The notes beneath the pieces were generated by a model, which searched no databases, was not told the origin of the DNA, and saw only the letters and a program-made list of their open reading frames with translations. Positions 32,988 through 41,815 of a DNA stretch of 57,993 nucleotides are shown here, piece after piece (positions within the stretch are counted from its first letter, which is position 1; every line of letters starts with the position of its first letter). Source of the DNA: JALOAD01 sp023228995 [NCBI: Candidatus Muiribacterium halophilum] (GTDB lineage: Bacteria > Muiribacteriota > Muiribacteriia > Muiribacteriales); contig JALOAD010000019.1 in the NCBI GenBank assembly GCA_023228995.1, forward strand, positions 1-57,993. The letters are read 5' to 3'. A program made the translations under genes and the position numbers.

Positions 32988-35900
32988 ATGAAATACAAAA
33001 AAACAATAATATTTTCATCTATAATTTTGATATTGGTTTTATATGCAATTTATTCATTATATGTTAGTCCAACTTATATTGCACTTATAGGTTTCAAAGA
33101 TTTCCAATATGTTGAAATGGCAAAAGTTAAAAACAATTCAATGATAAAAGTACATAGAATAGAGAGAGAAGATATTGTAAATACAGATTTTTCAAAATAT
33201 TCCTTTATATCACTTTTTGGAATGGGTTTAAATCTTTCTGATGAACAAAAAAATTCTTTAAAAAAAGGTATGTTAAAAAAAGCAAAAGTATTTGTTTATG
33301 CTTCAACTAATACAGAATCTGATATTTGTAATATTTTTGGAGAAGAATTAAAAAAAGTATCTGCATATATGGATAATGGTGGAGCAAAAAACATTGAAAA
33401 TCTCTTTAATTATATAAGAGTTAATTGGGATAAAAAGAAATTTTTCATAAAAAAAATAGAAGAACCTGAATATATTCCTTTTGATACAATATTTCACAAA
33501 GGAAAAGATAATTATTTTGAAACTTTCACTGAATATCAAAACTTTTATGAAAAAAATAATTTATATAAAAAAGATAGACCTAAAGTATGTTTTATTACTT
33601 CAATAAAAGGCGGACCAAGATCTGTTGAAAGGCAGTTTGTTGATAATTTAATAACAATGCTAGAAGAAAAAAAACTTAATGTATATTCAGTTTCAGGTTT
33701 TATGAAAAGACATGAATTCCTTCAAGAAATAAAGCCTGATGCAGTAATTTATGTACCACATGGTAGACTTAATCCTGGAAGAGGTGATGTAACAACAGCT
33801 TGGCTTAAAGAACAAAATATTCCGCTTTTTTGCCCAATCGATATAAGTGAACCTTTTGATAAATGGCAAGAAGATCAGCAGGGTCTTGCTGGCGGAATGT
33901 TATCACAAAGTATTGTAGTTCCAGAAATTGATGGCGGAATTGAACCTTTTGCAATTTCAGCTCAATTTAAAAACAAAGATGGATTTTATCTTTCACTTGG
34001 AATTGAATCAAGACTTAAAACTTTTGTTAATAGAGTTTGTAATTGGATTGAACTTAAAATCAAAAAAAATAGTGAAAAGAAAATTGCAATATTATATTTC
34101 AAAGGTTCAGGAAACAATTCCCTCGTTGCAGGAGGACTTGAAGTTGCTCCATCACTTTTAAATATATTAAAAACACTTCAAAAAAATGGCTATAATACAG
34201 GAACTCTTCCAGAAACTCCAGAAGATCTCATGGATATAATACAAAAACAAGGACCTGTTATAATGCCTTATGCTGAAGGTAGAATAGAAGAATTCAAAAA
34301 AGATGGGAATCCTGAACTTATAGATATTAAAAATTATGAAAAATGGGCTAAAGCACAAATTCCTATTAAAAACTACAATGAAGTATTAAATCAATATGGA
34401 GAACCTTCTGAGGATTATTTAAGTGTTTTTAAAGATGATAAATATTATATAGCAATACCAAGAGTAAAATTTGGAAATATAGTAATTCTTCCGCAACTTT
34501 TACCAGCTATTGGAGAAAATACATCTGCTATAATACATGGAGCAAAAACAGCTCCTCCACATTCTTATATAGCTGAATATCTATGGATTAGAAACGGTTT
34601 TAAAGCAGATAGTATAATGCATTTTGGAACTCATGGATCTTTTGAGTTTTTACCATGGAAACAAACAGGTCTTTCCTCTTATGACTGGTCAGATTCATTA
34701 ATTTCAGACCTTCCTCATCCTTATTTTTATACAATAAGCAATATAGGTGAAGCTGTTATAGCAAAAAGAAGATCTTATGCAACAATAATTTCACATTTAA
34801 CTCCACCATTTATGGAATCAGGAATATATGGACCTTTTGAAGAAATACATGACAAAATCCATAATTATATGAGTGCGCAAGATGCTGAATTAAAAAAAGA
34901 ATACTCTAATTCAATAAAAGAAATAATTTTAAAAAATAATATTGAAAAAGATCTTAATTTTGAAAATCTTGAAACAAAAGAACTTACACAAAAAAATATT
35001 GATAAAATACACAATTATATTCATATAGTTGAAGAAGAAAAAGTATCTGAAGGTCTTTATACAGCTGGAATACAATATAATAAATTTCAAGCTGAAAACA
35101 CAGCAAAACTTATGACAATAGATACAATTTCCTTTAGTATGGCTAAAAAAGATTTAGAGCTCAAAAAAATAAATCAAGAACAATTTGATGATAAACATTT
35201 TTTTGAAAAAAATTATAAAGAAAAAGCATTGGATATAATTGAGAAAATGTTATTAGAAAACAAAAAAGCTGATGATTTCATTTCAGCAGATGAAAGAAAA
35301 TTACTAAATGAATTTGAAAATTCAAATATGAAACTTGATAATGATCAATTTTTTGCAGATATGCTTTCAATGTCAGAAAACAATGAAATAATTAGCGAAA
35401 CCTCAAATCTTTCTGATAAAGACCGTGATAAAATCATGACATTAATAGCATCAATAACAATATCTAAAGAAAAAACAGATTATATAAAATCTTTAAAAGA
35501 TAATGAAAAACTAGCTAAAGCTATAAATGCAATACAACCTGAAAATATCGATAAAATAAAAAGAATATCCAAAATGATTCCAGCAATGGGAAAAGCAATG
35601 GAAATTCTTGAAAATAAAGATATTAAAGAAACTGTAACTTATCTCAAAAACACAAATGCTAATGAATTTATCTTTGAATTACTTAACAATCCAACAAAAA
35701 TGAAAGAAATTGAATATAAAAAGAAAATGAAAATTGAAGAAATAATAAATATAGCTTGCAAAGAAGATTATTTAGAAACAATATTCACACTTTATTCAAA
35801 AGATAAAACTCAAATTTTAATTAATAAAACTGAAAAACTTATGATAAATGCTCTTAAAAAGTTTGAATTTTACAAAAAAAACAAACAAATAATAATCGAA

Positions 35901-37700
35901 AGCAAAGGTAACAAAGCAGATATCGAAGCAGTAAAAGCAATAATAAAAAACAAAGATTCCTATAAAGTATTATTAGAAAATGAAAATATAATAAAATCAA
36001 AAATAACATCAGAAAAAGATAAAAGAAAATCACTTTATAACTATGTAAAAAACTATAAAGAAGCAATAGAAAATGTAGCATTTTATAAACAAGCATTGCT
36101 TAATTCCACAGAAAGTGAAATGCAAGCAATATTAAACAGTTTTTCAGGCGGTTATATATATCCTTCCCCAGGAGGAGACCCTATAAGTAACACACAATCA
36201 GTACCAACAGGAAAAAATCTATATGCAATAGATGCAGAAAAAGCACCAACACCAGAAGCTTGGAAAATAGGAGTCAAATTAGCAAAAGTTATTATACAAA
36301 GAAAACTGGACAAAACCGGAGAATATCCAAAAAAAGTAGCATTTACAATGTGGGGCGGAGAGTTCATAAGACAACAAGGAATACAAATTGCAACAATATT
36401 ATATTTATTGGGAACAGAACCAGTTTCAAATTCAAGAAATTCAGTTTATGCAGTAAAACTAATACCATCAGAAGAACTCAACAGACCAAGAATTGATGTA
36501 TTTGTACAAACATCAGGACAATTTAGAGATATAGCTTCCTCTAGGATATTTCTAATAGATGAAGCAGTAAAAACTGCCAAAAATGCTTATATAAATGATA
36601 AATTCCCAAATTACATATATGAAAATTCATTAGAAGGAGAAAAAAAATTAGTAGAAAAAGGATTTTCGCCAGAAGAAGCAAGATTATTTTCAACTGCCAG
36701 AATATTCGGCGGAGTTAATGGAAATTATGGAACCGGAATAACAGGAATGGTTGAATCAGGCGATAAATGGGAAGATAAAGATGAAATAGCAGATCTTTAT
36801 ATAAAAAATATGGGAGCAATTTATACAAAAGAAAATTGGGGAATGTATAAAACAGGATTATTTGAAAGCTCAGCATCAGGAACAGACACAATATCATTCG
36901 GAAGATCAACAAATTCATGGGGACCACTATCACTTGACCATGTATATGAATTTATGGGCGGAGTAAGTTCAGCAATGACAAAAATAACAGGAAAAGAACC
37001 AGATGCATTATTCACCGATGTAAGAAACAAAAGTAACAGTAATATACAATCAGTCGATGAAGCAATATGGACAGAATCAAGAACAACCATACTCAATCCA
37101 AAATGGATAAAATCCTTACAAAAAGGAAGTGCAAGCTCAGCAAATCAATTTTCTGAAATATTCAGAAACACATATGGTTGGAATTCACTAAGACCATCTG
37201 CAATAGATAATGAATTATGGGACAACTTCCACTCAGTTTATATAGAAGATAAATATAACCTTAAAATTCAAGAATTTTTTGAAAAAGAAAACCCTTATGC
37301 ATTACAGGAAATGACCTCTGTAATGCTTGAAACAGCAAGAAAAGGAATGTGGAAAACAAGCGAAGAAAATCTCAAAAAAATTGCAGAAATACATGTAAAA
37401 CTCATAAATAAATACAATACATCCTGTTCAGGATTTGTATGCAATAACAGCAAATTACAAGATTTCATAACTCAAAAAGTTTCACCTGAAAACCAAAAAC
37501 AATATAAAGAAAACATAGAAAAAACATTAAAAAGCCAAAATCAACAAAGCAAAAAAACAATAAAACTCAAAAAAGAAGAAATAACACTAAACAAAATAAA
37601 AGAAATAGTAAAATCAAATATTGAAGCTGTAATATCACTAGGAATAATAATATTATTATTTGCAGCAGCAGTATTCATAGGAACAAAAAAAAGAAGATAA
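32988..37700 (+). CDS. hmuS: Giant membrane-anchored CobN/HmuS-like chelatase
   Basis: 1570 residues. The CobN/BchH core is clear: IMHFGTHGSFEFLPWKQ with SDLPHPYFYTISNIGEA, and in the C-terminal half VAFTMWGGEFIRQQGIQIA, RIDVFVQTSGQFRD and ARIFGGVNGNYGTG. A helix near residues 5-25 and one at about 1540-1563 anchor both ends, so the body should be outside the cytoplasm, unlike true CobN. An additional lysine-rich helical region fills about 640-1060. CobN-like proteins in hmu operons (HmuS) remove iron from heme anaerobically. No cobalamin genes and no CobS/CobT are in the window, which favours the heme role. Cobalt insertion remains an alternative. Confidence 0.8.
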   Translation: MKYKKTIIFSSIILILVLYAIYSLYVSPTYIALIGFKDFQYVEMAKVKNNSMIKVHRIEREDIVNTDFSKYSFISLFGMGLNLSDEQKNSLKKGMLKKAKVFVYASTNTESDICNIFGEELKKVSAYMDNGGAKNIENLFNYIRVNWDKKKFFIKKIEEPEYIPFDTIFHKGKDNYFETFTEYQNFYEKNNLYKKDRPKVCFITSIKGGPRSVERQFVDNLITMLEEKKLNVYSVSGFMKRHEFLQEIKPDAVIYVPHGRLNPGRGDVTTAWLKEQNIPLFCPIDISEPFDKWQEDQQGLAGGMLSQSIVVPEIDGGIEPFAISAQFKNKDGFYLSLGIESRLKTFVNRVCNWIELKIKKNSEKKIAILYFKGSGNNSLVAGGLEVAPSLLNILKTLQKNGYNTGTLPETPEDLMDIIQKQGPVIMPYAEGRIEEFKKDGNPELIDIKNYEKWAKAQIPIKNYNEVLNQYGEPSEDYLSVFKDDKYYIAIPRVKFGNIVILPQLLPAIGENTSAIIHGAKTAPPHSYIAEYLWIRNGFKADSIMHFGTHGSFEFLPWKQTGLSSYDWSDSLISDLPHPYFYTISNIGEAVIAKRRSYATIISHLTPPFMESGIYGPFEEIHDKIHNYMSAQDAELKKEYSNSIKEIILKNNIEKDLNFENLETKELTQKNIDKIHNYIHIVEEEKVSEGLYTAGIQYNKFQAENTAKLMTIDTISFSMAKKDLELKKINQEQFDDKHFFEKNYKEKALDIIEKMLLENKKADDFISADERKLLNEFENSNMKLDNDQFFADMLSMSENNEIISETSNLSDKDRDKIMTLIASITISKEKTDYIKSLKDNEKLAKAINAIQPENIDKIKRISKMIPAMGKAMEILENKDIKETVTYLKNTNANEFIFELLNNPTKMKEIEYKKKMKIEEIINIACKEDYLETIFTLYSKDKTQILINKTEKLMINALKKFEFYKKNKQIIIESKGNKADIEAVKAIIKNKDSYKVLLENENIIKSKITSEKDKRKSLYNYVKNYKEAIENVAFYKQALLNSTESEMQAILNSFSGGYIYPSPGGDPISNTQSVPTGKNLYAIDAEKAPTPEAWKIGVKLAKVIIQRKLDKTGEYPKKVAFTMWGGEFIRQQGIQIATILYLLGTEPVSNSRNSVYAVKLIPSEELNRPRIDVFVQTSGQFRDIASSRIFLIDEAVKTAKNAYINDKFPNYIYENSLEGEKKLVEKGFSPEEARLFSTARIFGGVNGNYGTGITGMVESGDKWEDKDEIADLYIKNMGAIYTKENWGMYKTGLFESSASGTDTISFGRSTNSWGPLSLDHVYEFMGGVSSAMTKITGKEPDALFTDVRNKSNSNIQSVDEAIWTESRTTILNPKWIKSLQKGSASSANQFSEIFRNTYGWNSLRPSAIDNELWDNFHSVYIEDKYNLKIQEFFEKENPYALQEMTSVMLETARKGMWKTSEENLKKIAEIHVKLINKYNTSCSGFVCNNSKLQDFITQKVSPENQKQYKENIEKTLKSQNQQSKKTIKLKKEEITLNKIKEIVKSNIEAVISLGIIILLFAAAVFIGTKKRR

Positions 37701-37713
37701 TGTGGATAATGTG

Positions 37714-37735
37714 GGTGTCGGTTCTCAACATTGAC
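37714..37735 (-). repeat. RAYT-linked core repeat, left outer copy
   Basis: The core CAATGTTGAGAACCGACACC on the minus strand, 13 bases after the hmuS stop codon. Together with the copies at 37802 and 38797 it frames the transposase. Confidence 0.9.
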
Positions 37736-37767
37736 ATTTTCATTTTGATAATTTTTCTGATAAACCT

Positions 37768-37799
37768 AATCCTGGTTTTAATCTAAGCCAGGATTTTTA
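37768..37799. terminator. Terminator-like hairpin after hmuS
   Basis: AATCCTGG (37768-37775) and CCAGGATT (37787-37794) form an 8-base stem with an 11-base loop, followed by TTTTAG. It may end the hmu transcript; it lies between two core repeats. Confidence 0.6.
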
Positions 37800-38765
37800 G
37801 AGGTGTCGGTTCTCAACATTGACACTTAATTTTTTTTCGATTTTATTTAAAATCTCAGAGAGTTTAAAATTTAAATCCAATTCCTTATTAAACCTTTTTA
37901 TAGCAATACTAATTGCTGAACCACTAACATTAAATTCTTCACCAATTTCTTTAATGGTTAATTCAGTATATTTTTTTAATAGATATATTATTATTTTTCT
38001 CTTTATTTTATCAGATAAACCAAAATTACCATTATTAAAAACACTTCTAATTCTATTTTCTATATTTTCAAAATCCATTACATTTTGATTATAAAAATTT
38101 TCTATCAAACGAGCGTCTTTTGTTTTAATCCAACCGAAAGCTAATGCCTTTTCTTTTACCCATTCAAAAAAAACATCACTTCCTAGAATAATATTTGCTT
38201 TTAATTCTATATCAGGATCAAATTTTTGATTAATCTAAGATTCAACATATTTTATATAATCTTCCCTACTATTACCATATAAATTTAATATCATTTTGGT
38301 GTCTAAAAAATCAGGTTTCTTGCAATTTGAAATGTAATATTTATAACTACTCCAACTATAATCAGAAATGTTTTTTACAATATCAGCTCTTAAAGGATTC
38401 AAATGAATATACGATGATAATACAAGAGCATAATTTTCTTTTTCAACAAGAATTGCTTTGTATCTTCCAGAAAATAAATGACCAATCCGATCATGTTTGT
38501 AATTATAGTAATTTGTATAACTCGTGTTTAATTTGTGCATAGCTTTTCTTAAATTACCATACGGAGTTTCAAGAAGAAGGTGATAATGATTTCCCATCAA
38601 GCAATAAGCATGAATAATAACACCGTATTTTTTATGAACCTCACTAAGATATTCAATAAATTTAAGTCTGTCAGAATCACATTTAAAAATACGGCTTCGA
38701 GTATTTCCCCTAGTTATTATATGATAAAAAGCACCTTCATATTCTATTCTTAATTTTCTGGCCAT
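37797..38765 (-). pseudogene. RAYT (REP-associated tyrosine transposase) split by an amber codon
   Basis: The start MARKLRIEYEGAFYHIITRG (ATG at 38765) and MGNHYHLLLETP with the HxH motif are typical of the Y1 transposases that move REP-type repeats. The frame stops at TAG (38237-38235) after residue 176 but continues unbroken in the same frame to 37797. The continuation reads NQKFDPDIELKANIILGSD, the usual RAYT follow-up. It ends in a DnaA-C-like helix-turn-helix (KYTELTIKEIGEEFNVSGSA). Restoring one codon gives about 322 residues, a normal length. The gene lies between core repeats and its true stop is inside one. Confidence 0.88.
37802..37823 (-). repeat. RAYT-linked core repeat, left inner copy
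   Basis: Second minus-strand copy of the core CAATGTTGAGAACCGACACC. It encodes the last residues (NVENRHL) of the transposase reading frame. Confidence 0.9.
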
Positions 38766-38769
38766 TATA

Positions 38770-38818
38770 TAATTATACTTATAATTCAATAACTTTGTCA
38801 ATGTTGAGAACCGACACC
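38770..38818 (+). repeat. RAYT-linked core repeat, right copy
   Basis: Plus-strand copy of the core (38799-38818), inverted relative to the left ones. The sequence before it, CTTATAATTCAATAACTTTG, matches the flank of the solo copies at 15451 and 23558. It lies immediately upstream of the RAYT start and supplies the TGA stop of the TPR gene. Confidence 0.85.
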
Positions 38819-40141
38819 CACAAATCTTTTTACTTGTTTTAAATATTTTTCTATATATGGTTGTGGATTTAATTTTTGTGCTGTTTCTAACAGGTCTGCT
38901 GCTTTTTGATAATTTTCTCTTTCTACTTCGACTTTTGCTTGTTTTATTATTGATTGACTTCTATCTTCTGCTGTTCTTTCTGCTCTTTCATAATATATTA
39001 TGGCTTTTTCATATTCTTTTTGGCTGAATTTTAAATCTCCGTTCATTAATAAAATTTGTGTATTTGTTGGATATTGTATTGCTAGTTTTTCTAATATATT
39101 TTGTGCTTCTGTATATTTTTGCGTATTTATTAGTATTCCTGCTTCGATTATTTTTATTGTTTTATCTTCTTTGGAATCTTTTTTTAATATACTTTTATTA
39201 TTTTTGATTATATTCATTGCTTCCTGAATATTTCCATATTCAAAGAGATTTCCTGCTGCTTTTACTATGTCTTTTGCTTTTGCTTCTTTGTAATCAAATG
39301 CTTTTTTGTAATTTTGCCATGAATAATCGGGTTGTGAATTTATTAAATATAAATCTCCTAATGTTATATGTGTGCTATAATTTTTTTTTGTTAGTAAATT
39401 TGCTGTTTCTAATGTTGTTATTGCTTTTTGGTAATTTGCTGTTTCTGCATAACAATTTGTTAATATATGCCATAAATCTTTGTTTTTCATATCATTTTTA
39501 AGTGCTTCTTTTACTGTATATATACATTCGGTATATCTTTTTTGCATTAATAAGCTTCTTGCAAGTCCTGTTAATGCAGAATTATCTGTTATTTCAACTA
39601 GCATTGCCTGCCTATATGCGTTTTCTGCTGAAATTGGATTTCCTAATAGCATATTTGTATATCCTATTAAATTATAGGTTTTTGATGATACATTTCCTAT
39701 TTCGGCTACTTTTTGAAACTCTAATGCTGCTTCTTCTACTCTTTGAAGTTTTAATAATACTTGGGCTAGATTTGCTCTTGCTCTATTGAATTTATTATTT
39801 TTATCTAATGCTTTTTTATACCATTCTATTGATTTTTCTAATTTATCCATTGCGTAATAAAAGCTTGCTATTGAAAAATCTATTGCTTCTGAAGATTTTT
39901 CTCCTGCTTTTGCGAGTAATGATTTCAATGCTTTTTGTGGTTCTTTTTCAAATTCCTCATGTGCTTTATTTATTAAATCTGCTTCCTGCTGTGTTACTGT
40001 TGGATCTATATTTCCAAATGAATATAAATTTTCCGCTTGAATGGTGCAATTCCCATTTTCACAATATTCATCGCTCCAACATATTATTGTTAATATCATT
40101 ACAAAAACTATTGTTATTATGATTTTTAATTTTTCTTTCAT
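38798..40141 (-). CDS. Secreted TPR protein of the TonB2-like system
   Basis: 447 residues with a signal peptide and about ten TPR units (for example IEWYKKALDKNNKFNRARANLAQVLLKLQRVEEAALEFQ-type helices from 90 onward; no longer run is quoted). It is the last gene of the receptor/DUF3450/TtpC/ExbB/ExbD/TonB operon; a TPR gene holds the same place in Vibrio TonB2 loci. It is probably a periplasmic scaffold. The last codons and the TGA stop lie inside the RAYT-linked repeat, so its C-terminus (GVGSQH) is repeat-derived. Confidence 0.8.
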   Translation of the reverse strand: MKEKLKIIITIVFVMILTIICWSDEYCENGNCTIQAENLYSFGNIDPTVTQQEADLINKAHEEFEKEPQKALKSLLAKAGEKSSEAIDFSIASFYYAMDKLEKSIEWYKKALDKNNKFNRARANLAQVLLKLQRVEEAALEFQKVAEIGNVSSKTYNLIGYTNMLLGNPISAENAYRQAMLVEITDNSALTGLARSLLMQKRYTECIYTVKEALKNDMKNKDLWHILTNCYAETANYQKAITTLETANLLTKKNYSTHITLGDLYLINSQPDYSWQNYKKAFDYKEAKAKDIVKAAGNLFEYGNIQEAMNIIKNNKSILKKDSKEDKTIKIIEAGILINTQKYTEAQNILEKLAIQYPTNTQILLMNGDLKFSQKEYEKAIIYYERAERTAEDRSQSIIKQAKVEVERENYQKAADLLETAQKLNPQPYIEKYLKQVKRFVGVGSQH

Positions 40142-40150
40142 ATTTTTCTC

Positions 40151-40804
40151 CTAATGTAATTTATACTTTAATGGTATTTCTACTTTTACTTTTACTGTTT
40201 TTCCGTTTTTTTCAGCTGGTTTGAATACCCAATTTTTTATACAATTTAATGAGGTATTAACAAATACTTCTCCAGGATATGATTCTAAAATCTCAACTGA
40301 TTCTACTTTTCCTTTTTCATCAACAACTGCTAAAACTACTACTTCTCCTTCTATGCTGTTATTTCTTGCCATTATTGGATATTGTGGTGGCATTGCAATT
40401 ACTGGTGTTGGAGCTTTATCAACTTCATCTACATTCCATACTGGTATTTCAATATTAAGTTCTGACTCAAATCCTGCTGTTAGCTGTAAAAAATCTTTAT
40501 CAAAAACTGGTCCAGCTGGTATTTTAGATTCTAATTTTAATGGACTTATCTTTTTTTTGACATTTATCATTCTTGGCTTGGCTTTTGTTTTGAAAGTATC
40601 TGTTTTTTTTTCTTTAATTTCCTGTTTTTTAACTTTTCTTTCAAAATGAACAATATTATATTTTTTTTGCTGTGGTTGATTTATTATCTTTATTGTATTA
40701 AATAATGGTAATAGAAGAAATATAGAACAACTTATAAGAATACTCATTGGAATTATCTTCAATAATGCATCTTTTTCATTATTTACTCTATATATTGATT
40801 TCAT
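40151..40804 (-). CDS. tonB: TonB
   Basis: 217 residues: one N-terminal membrane helix (about 18-38), a Lys-rich linker, then the TonB C-terminal domain, with PPQYPIMARNNSIEGEVVVL and VESVEILESYPGEVF, ending WVFKPAEKNGKTVKVKVEIP. It transmits inner-membrane proton force to the receptors. It follows exbD by about 5 bases. Confidence 0.93.
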   Translation of the reverse strand: MKSIYRVNNEKDALLKIIPMSILISCSIFLLLPLFNTIKIINQPQQKKYNIVHFERKVKKQEIKEKKTDTFKTKAKPRMINVKKKISPLKLESKIPAGPVFDKDFLQLTAGFESELNIEIPVWNVDEVDKAPTPVIAMPPQYPIMARNNSIEGEVVVLAVVDEKGKVESVEILESYPGEVFVNTSLNCIKNWVFKPAEKNGKTVKVKVEIPLKYKLH

Positions 40805-40809
40805 TTTTG

Positions 40810-41211
40810 CTATTCCTCCGTTGCTACACTTACATCTTCAACGCCTGCTAATCTGCATTCATCTACAATATGAATAACAATTCCTGAACGACTTTTTTCA
40901 TCTGCTACAATTACTGCTGATTTTTTTTCATTTCTTAAATTGGCAGCAACTAATGTTCTAACTTGTGATAATTCAATTTCATTTCCACCCATAAAAATTC
41001 TATCTGAACTATCTACTCCAATTATTATGCTTTGTTTATCAAGCATTGTTGCACTTGAGGCTTGAGGTCTGTTTATTTCAACTCCACTTTCTTGAACAAA
41101 AGATGCTGTTACTATGAAAAATATAAGAAGTAAAAACATCATATCAATAAGTGGCGATATATTAATATCTGTAACTGTATCCTCATTTATTATTCTATTT
41201 AATCTTCTCAT
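40810..41211 (-). CDS. exbD: ExbD
   Basis: 133 residues with the ExbD core TDINISPLIDMMFLLLIFFIVTA, including the membrane aspartate. The ATG at 41211 is chosen because GGAG precedes it by six bases. It overlaps exbB by 17 bases. Confidence 0.93.
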   Translation of the reverse strand: MRRLNRIINEDTVTDINISPLIDMMFLLLIFFIVTASFVQESGVEINRPQASSATMLDKQSIIIGVDSSDRIFMGGNEIELSQVRTLVAANLRNEKKSAVIVADEKSRSGIVIHIVDECRLAGVEDVSVATEE

Positions 41212-41815
41212 GTTCAACTCCTGATCTGAGGTTTATTTCTAAATTTCTGAATCTTATCTCAAGCTGATTTAATTTACTTGTTAATACTGATATTGCAAAA
41301 AGTCCTGGCAATGCTGCAATAAGTCCAAATTGTGTTGTTACAAGAGCTTGGCTTATTCCTTCTGATATAAGTTTTGAAGAATATCCAGTTGATATTGCAG
41401 AGAATGTTCTTATCATTCCCCAAACTGTTCCTAAAAGTCCGGCAAGTGGTGCTGCATTTACAAGTGCTTTTAAAAAATTGATATTATCACGAAAATATGG
41501 GAATTCTGCAAAATATATTTCAATCCATTTACCTGATATTATTTTATCTGAATCATTTAATACATATTTTAATATATTGGCAAAAAATTCACTGTATTTT
41601 CCTGTAAACTCAATTATTTCAATTTTGGGAACTTTTTTTTGAATCATAAGAAGAACTTTATCCTCAAGCCAATGAGGTATATTGACATAATTTTTAAGTT
41701 TAAAAAAAATCTTTAAAGATATAAAACATATAAAAAAACAAATTATGCCTATAAATAAAGCTATTATTCCACCATCTTTCATAGTAATAAGTGTTGATTT
41801 TATAAATTCATTCAT
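41195..41815 (-). CDS. exbB: ExbB (ExbB2-like)
   Basis: 206 residues with three membrane helices and the MotA/TolQ/ExbB core AAPLAGLLGTVWGMIRTFSA and GISQALVTTQFGLIAALPGL. It starts with an ATGA overlap to the TtpC-like gene. Confidence 0.93.
   Translation of the reverse strand: MNEFIKSTLITMKDGGIIALFIGIICFFICFISLKIFFKLKNYVNIPHWLEDKVLLMIQKKVPKIEIIEFTGKYSEFFANILKYVLNDSDKIISGKWIEIYFAEFPYFRDNINFLKALVNAAPLAGLLGTVWGMIRTFSAISTGYSSKLISEGISQALVTTQFGLIAALPGLFAISVLTSKLNQLEIRFRNLEINLRSGVEHEKIK

Noticed and set aside
32988-37700. CobN subunit of an aerobic-type cobaltochelatase
   Set aside because: No CobS/CobT or cobalamin genes are near, both ends are membrane-anchored, and the operon matches hmu loci; kept only as an alternative.
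37797-38237. Separate 103-codon helix-turn-helix gene downstream of the transposase
   Set aside because: It is in the same frame as the transposase, has no RBS at its ATG, and continues the family's normal C-terminus; one TAG separates the two parts.
38235-38237. Genome-wide recoding of TAG
   Set aside because: TAG ends the hydrolase at 23626, with no sensible continuation, so TAG acts as stop here.
39217-40122. Leu-rich plus-strand ORFs opposite the TPR gene
   Set aside because: They are antisense shadows of an AT-biased TPR gene, without RBS or family pattern. The same holds for the antisense frames over dpaL, feoB, hmuS, ftcD and the receptors.
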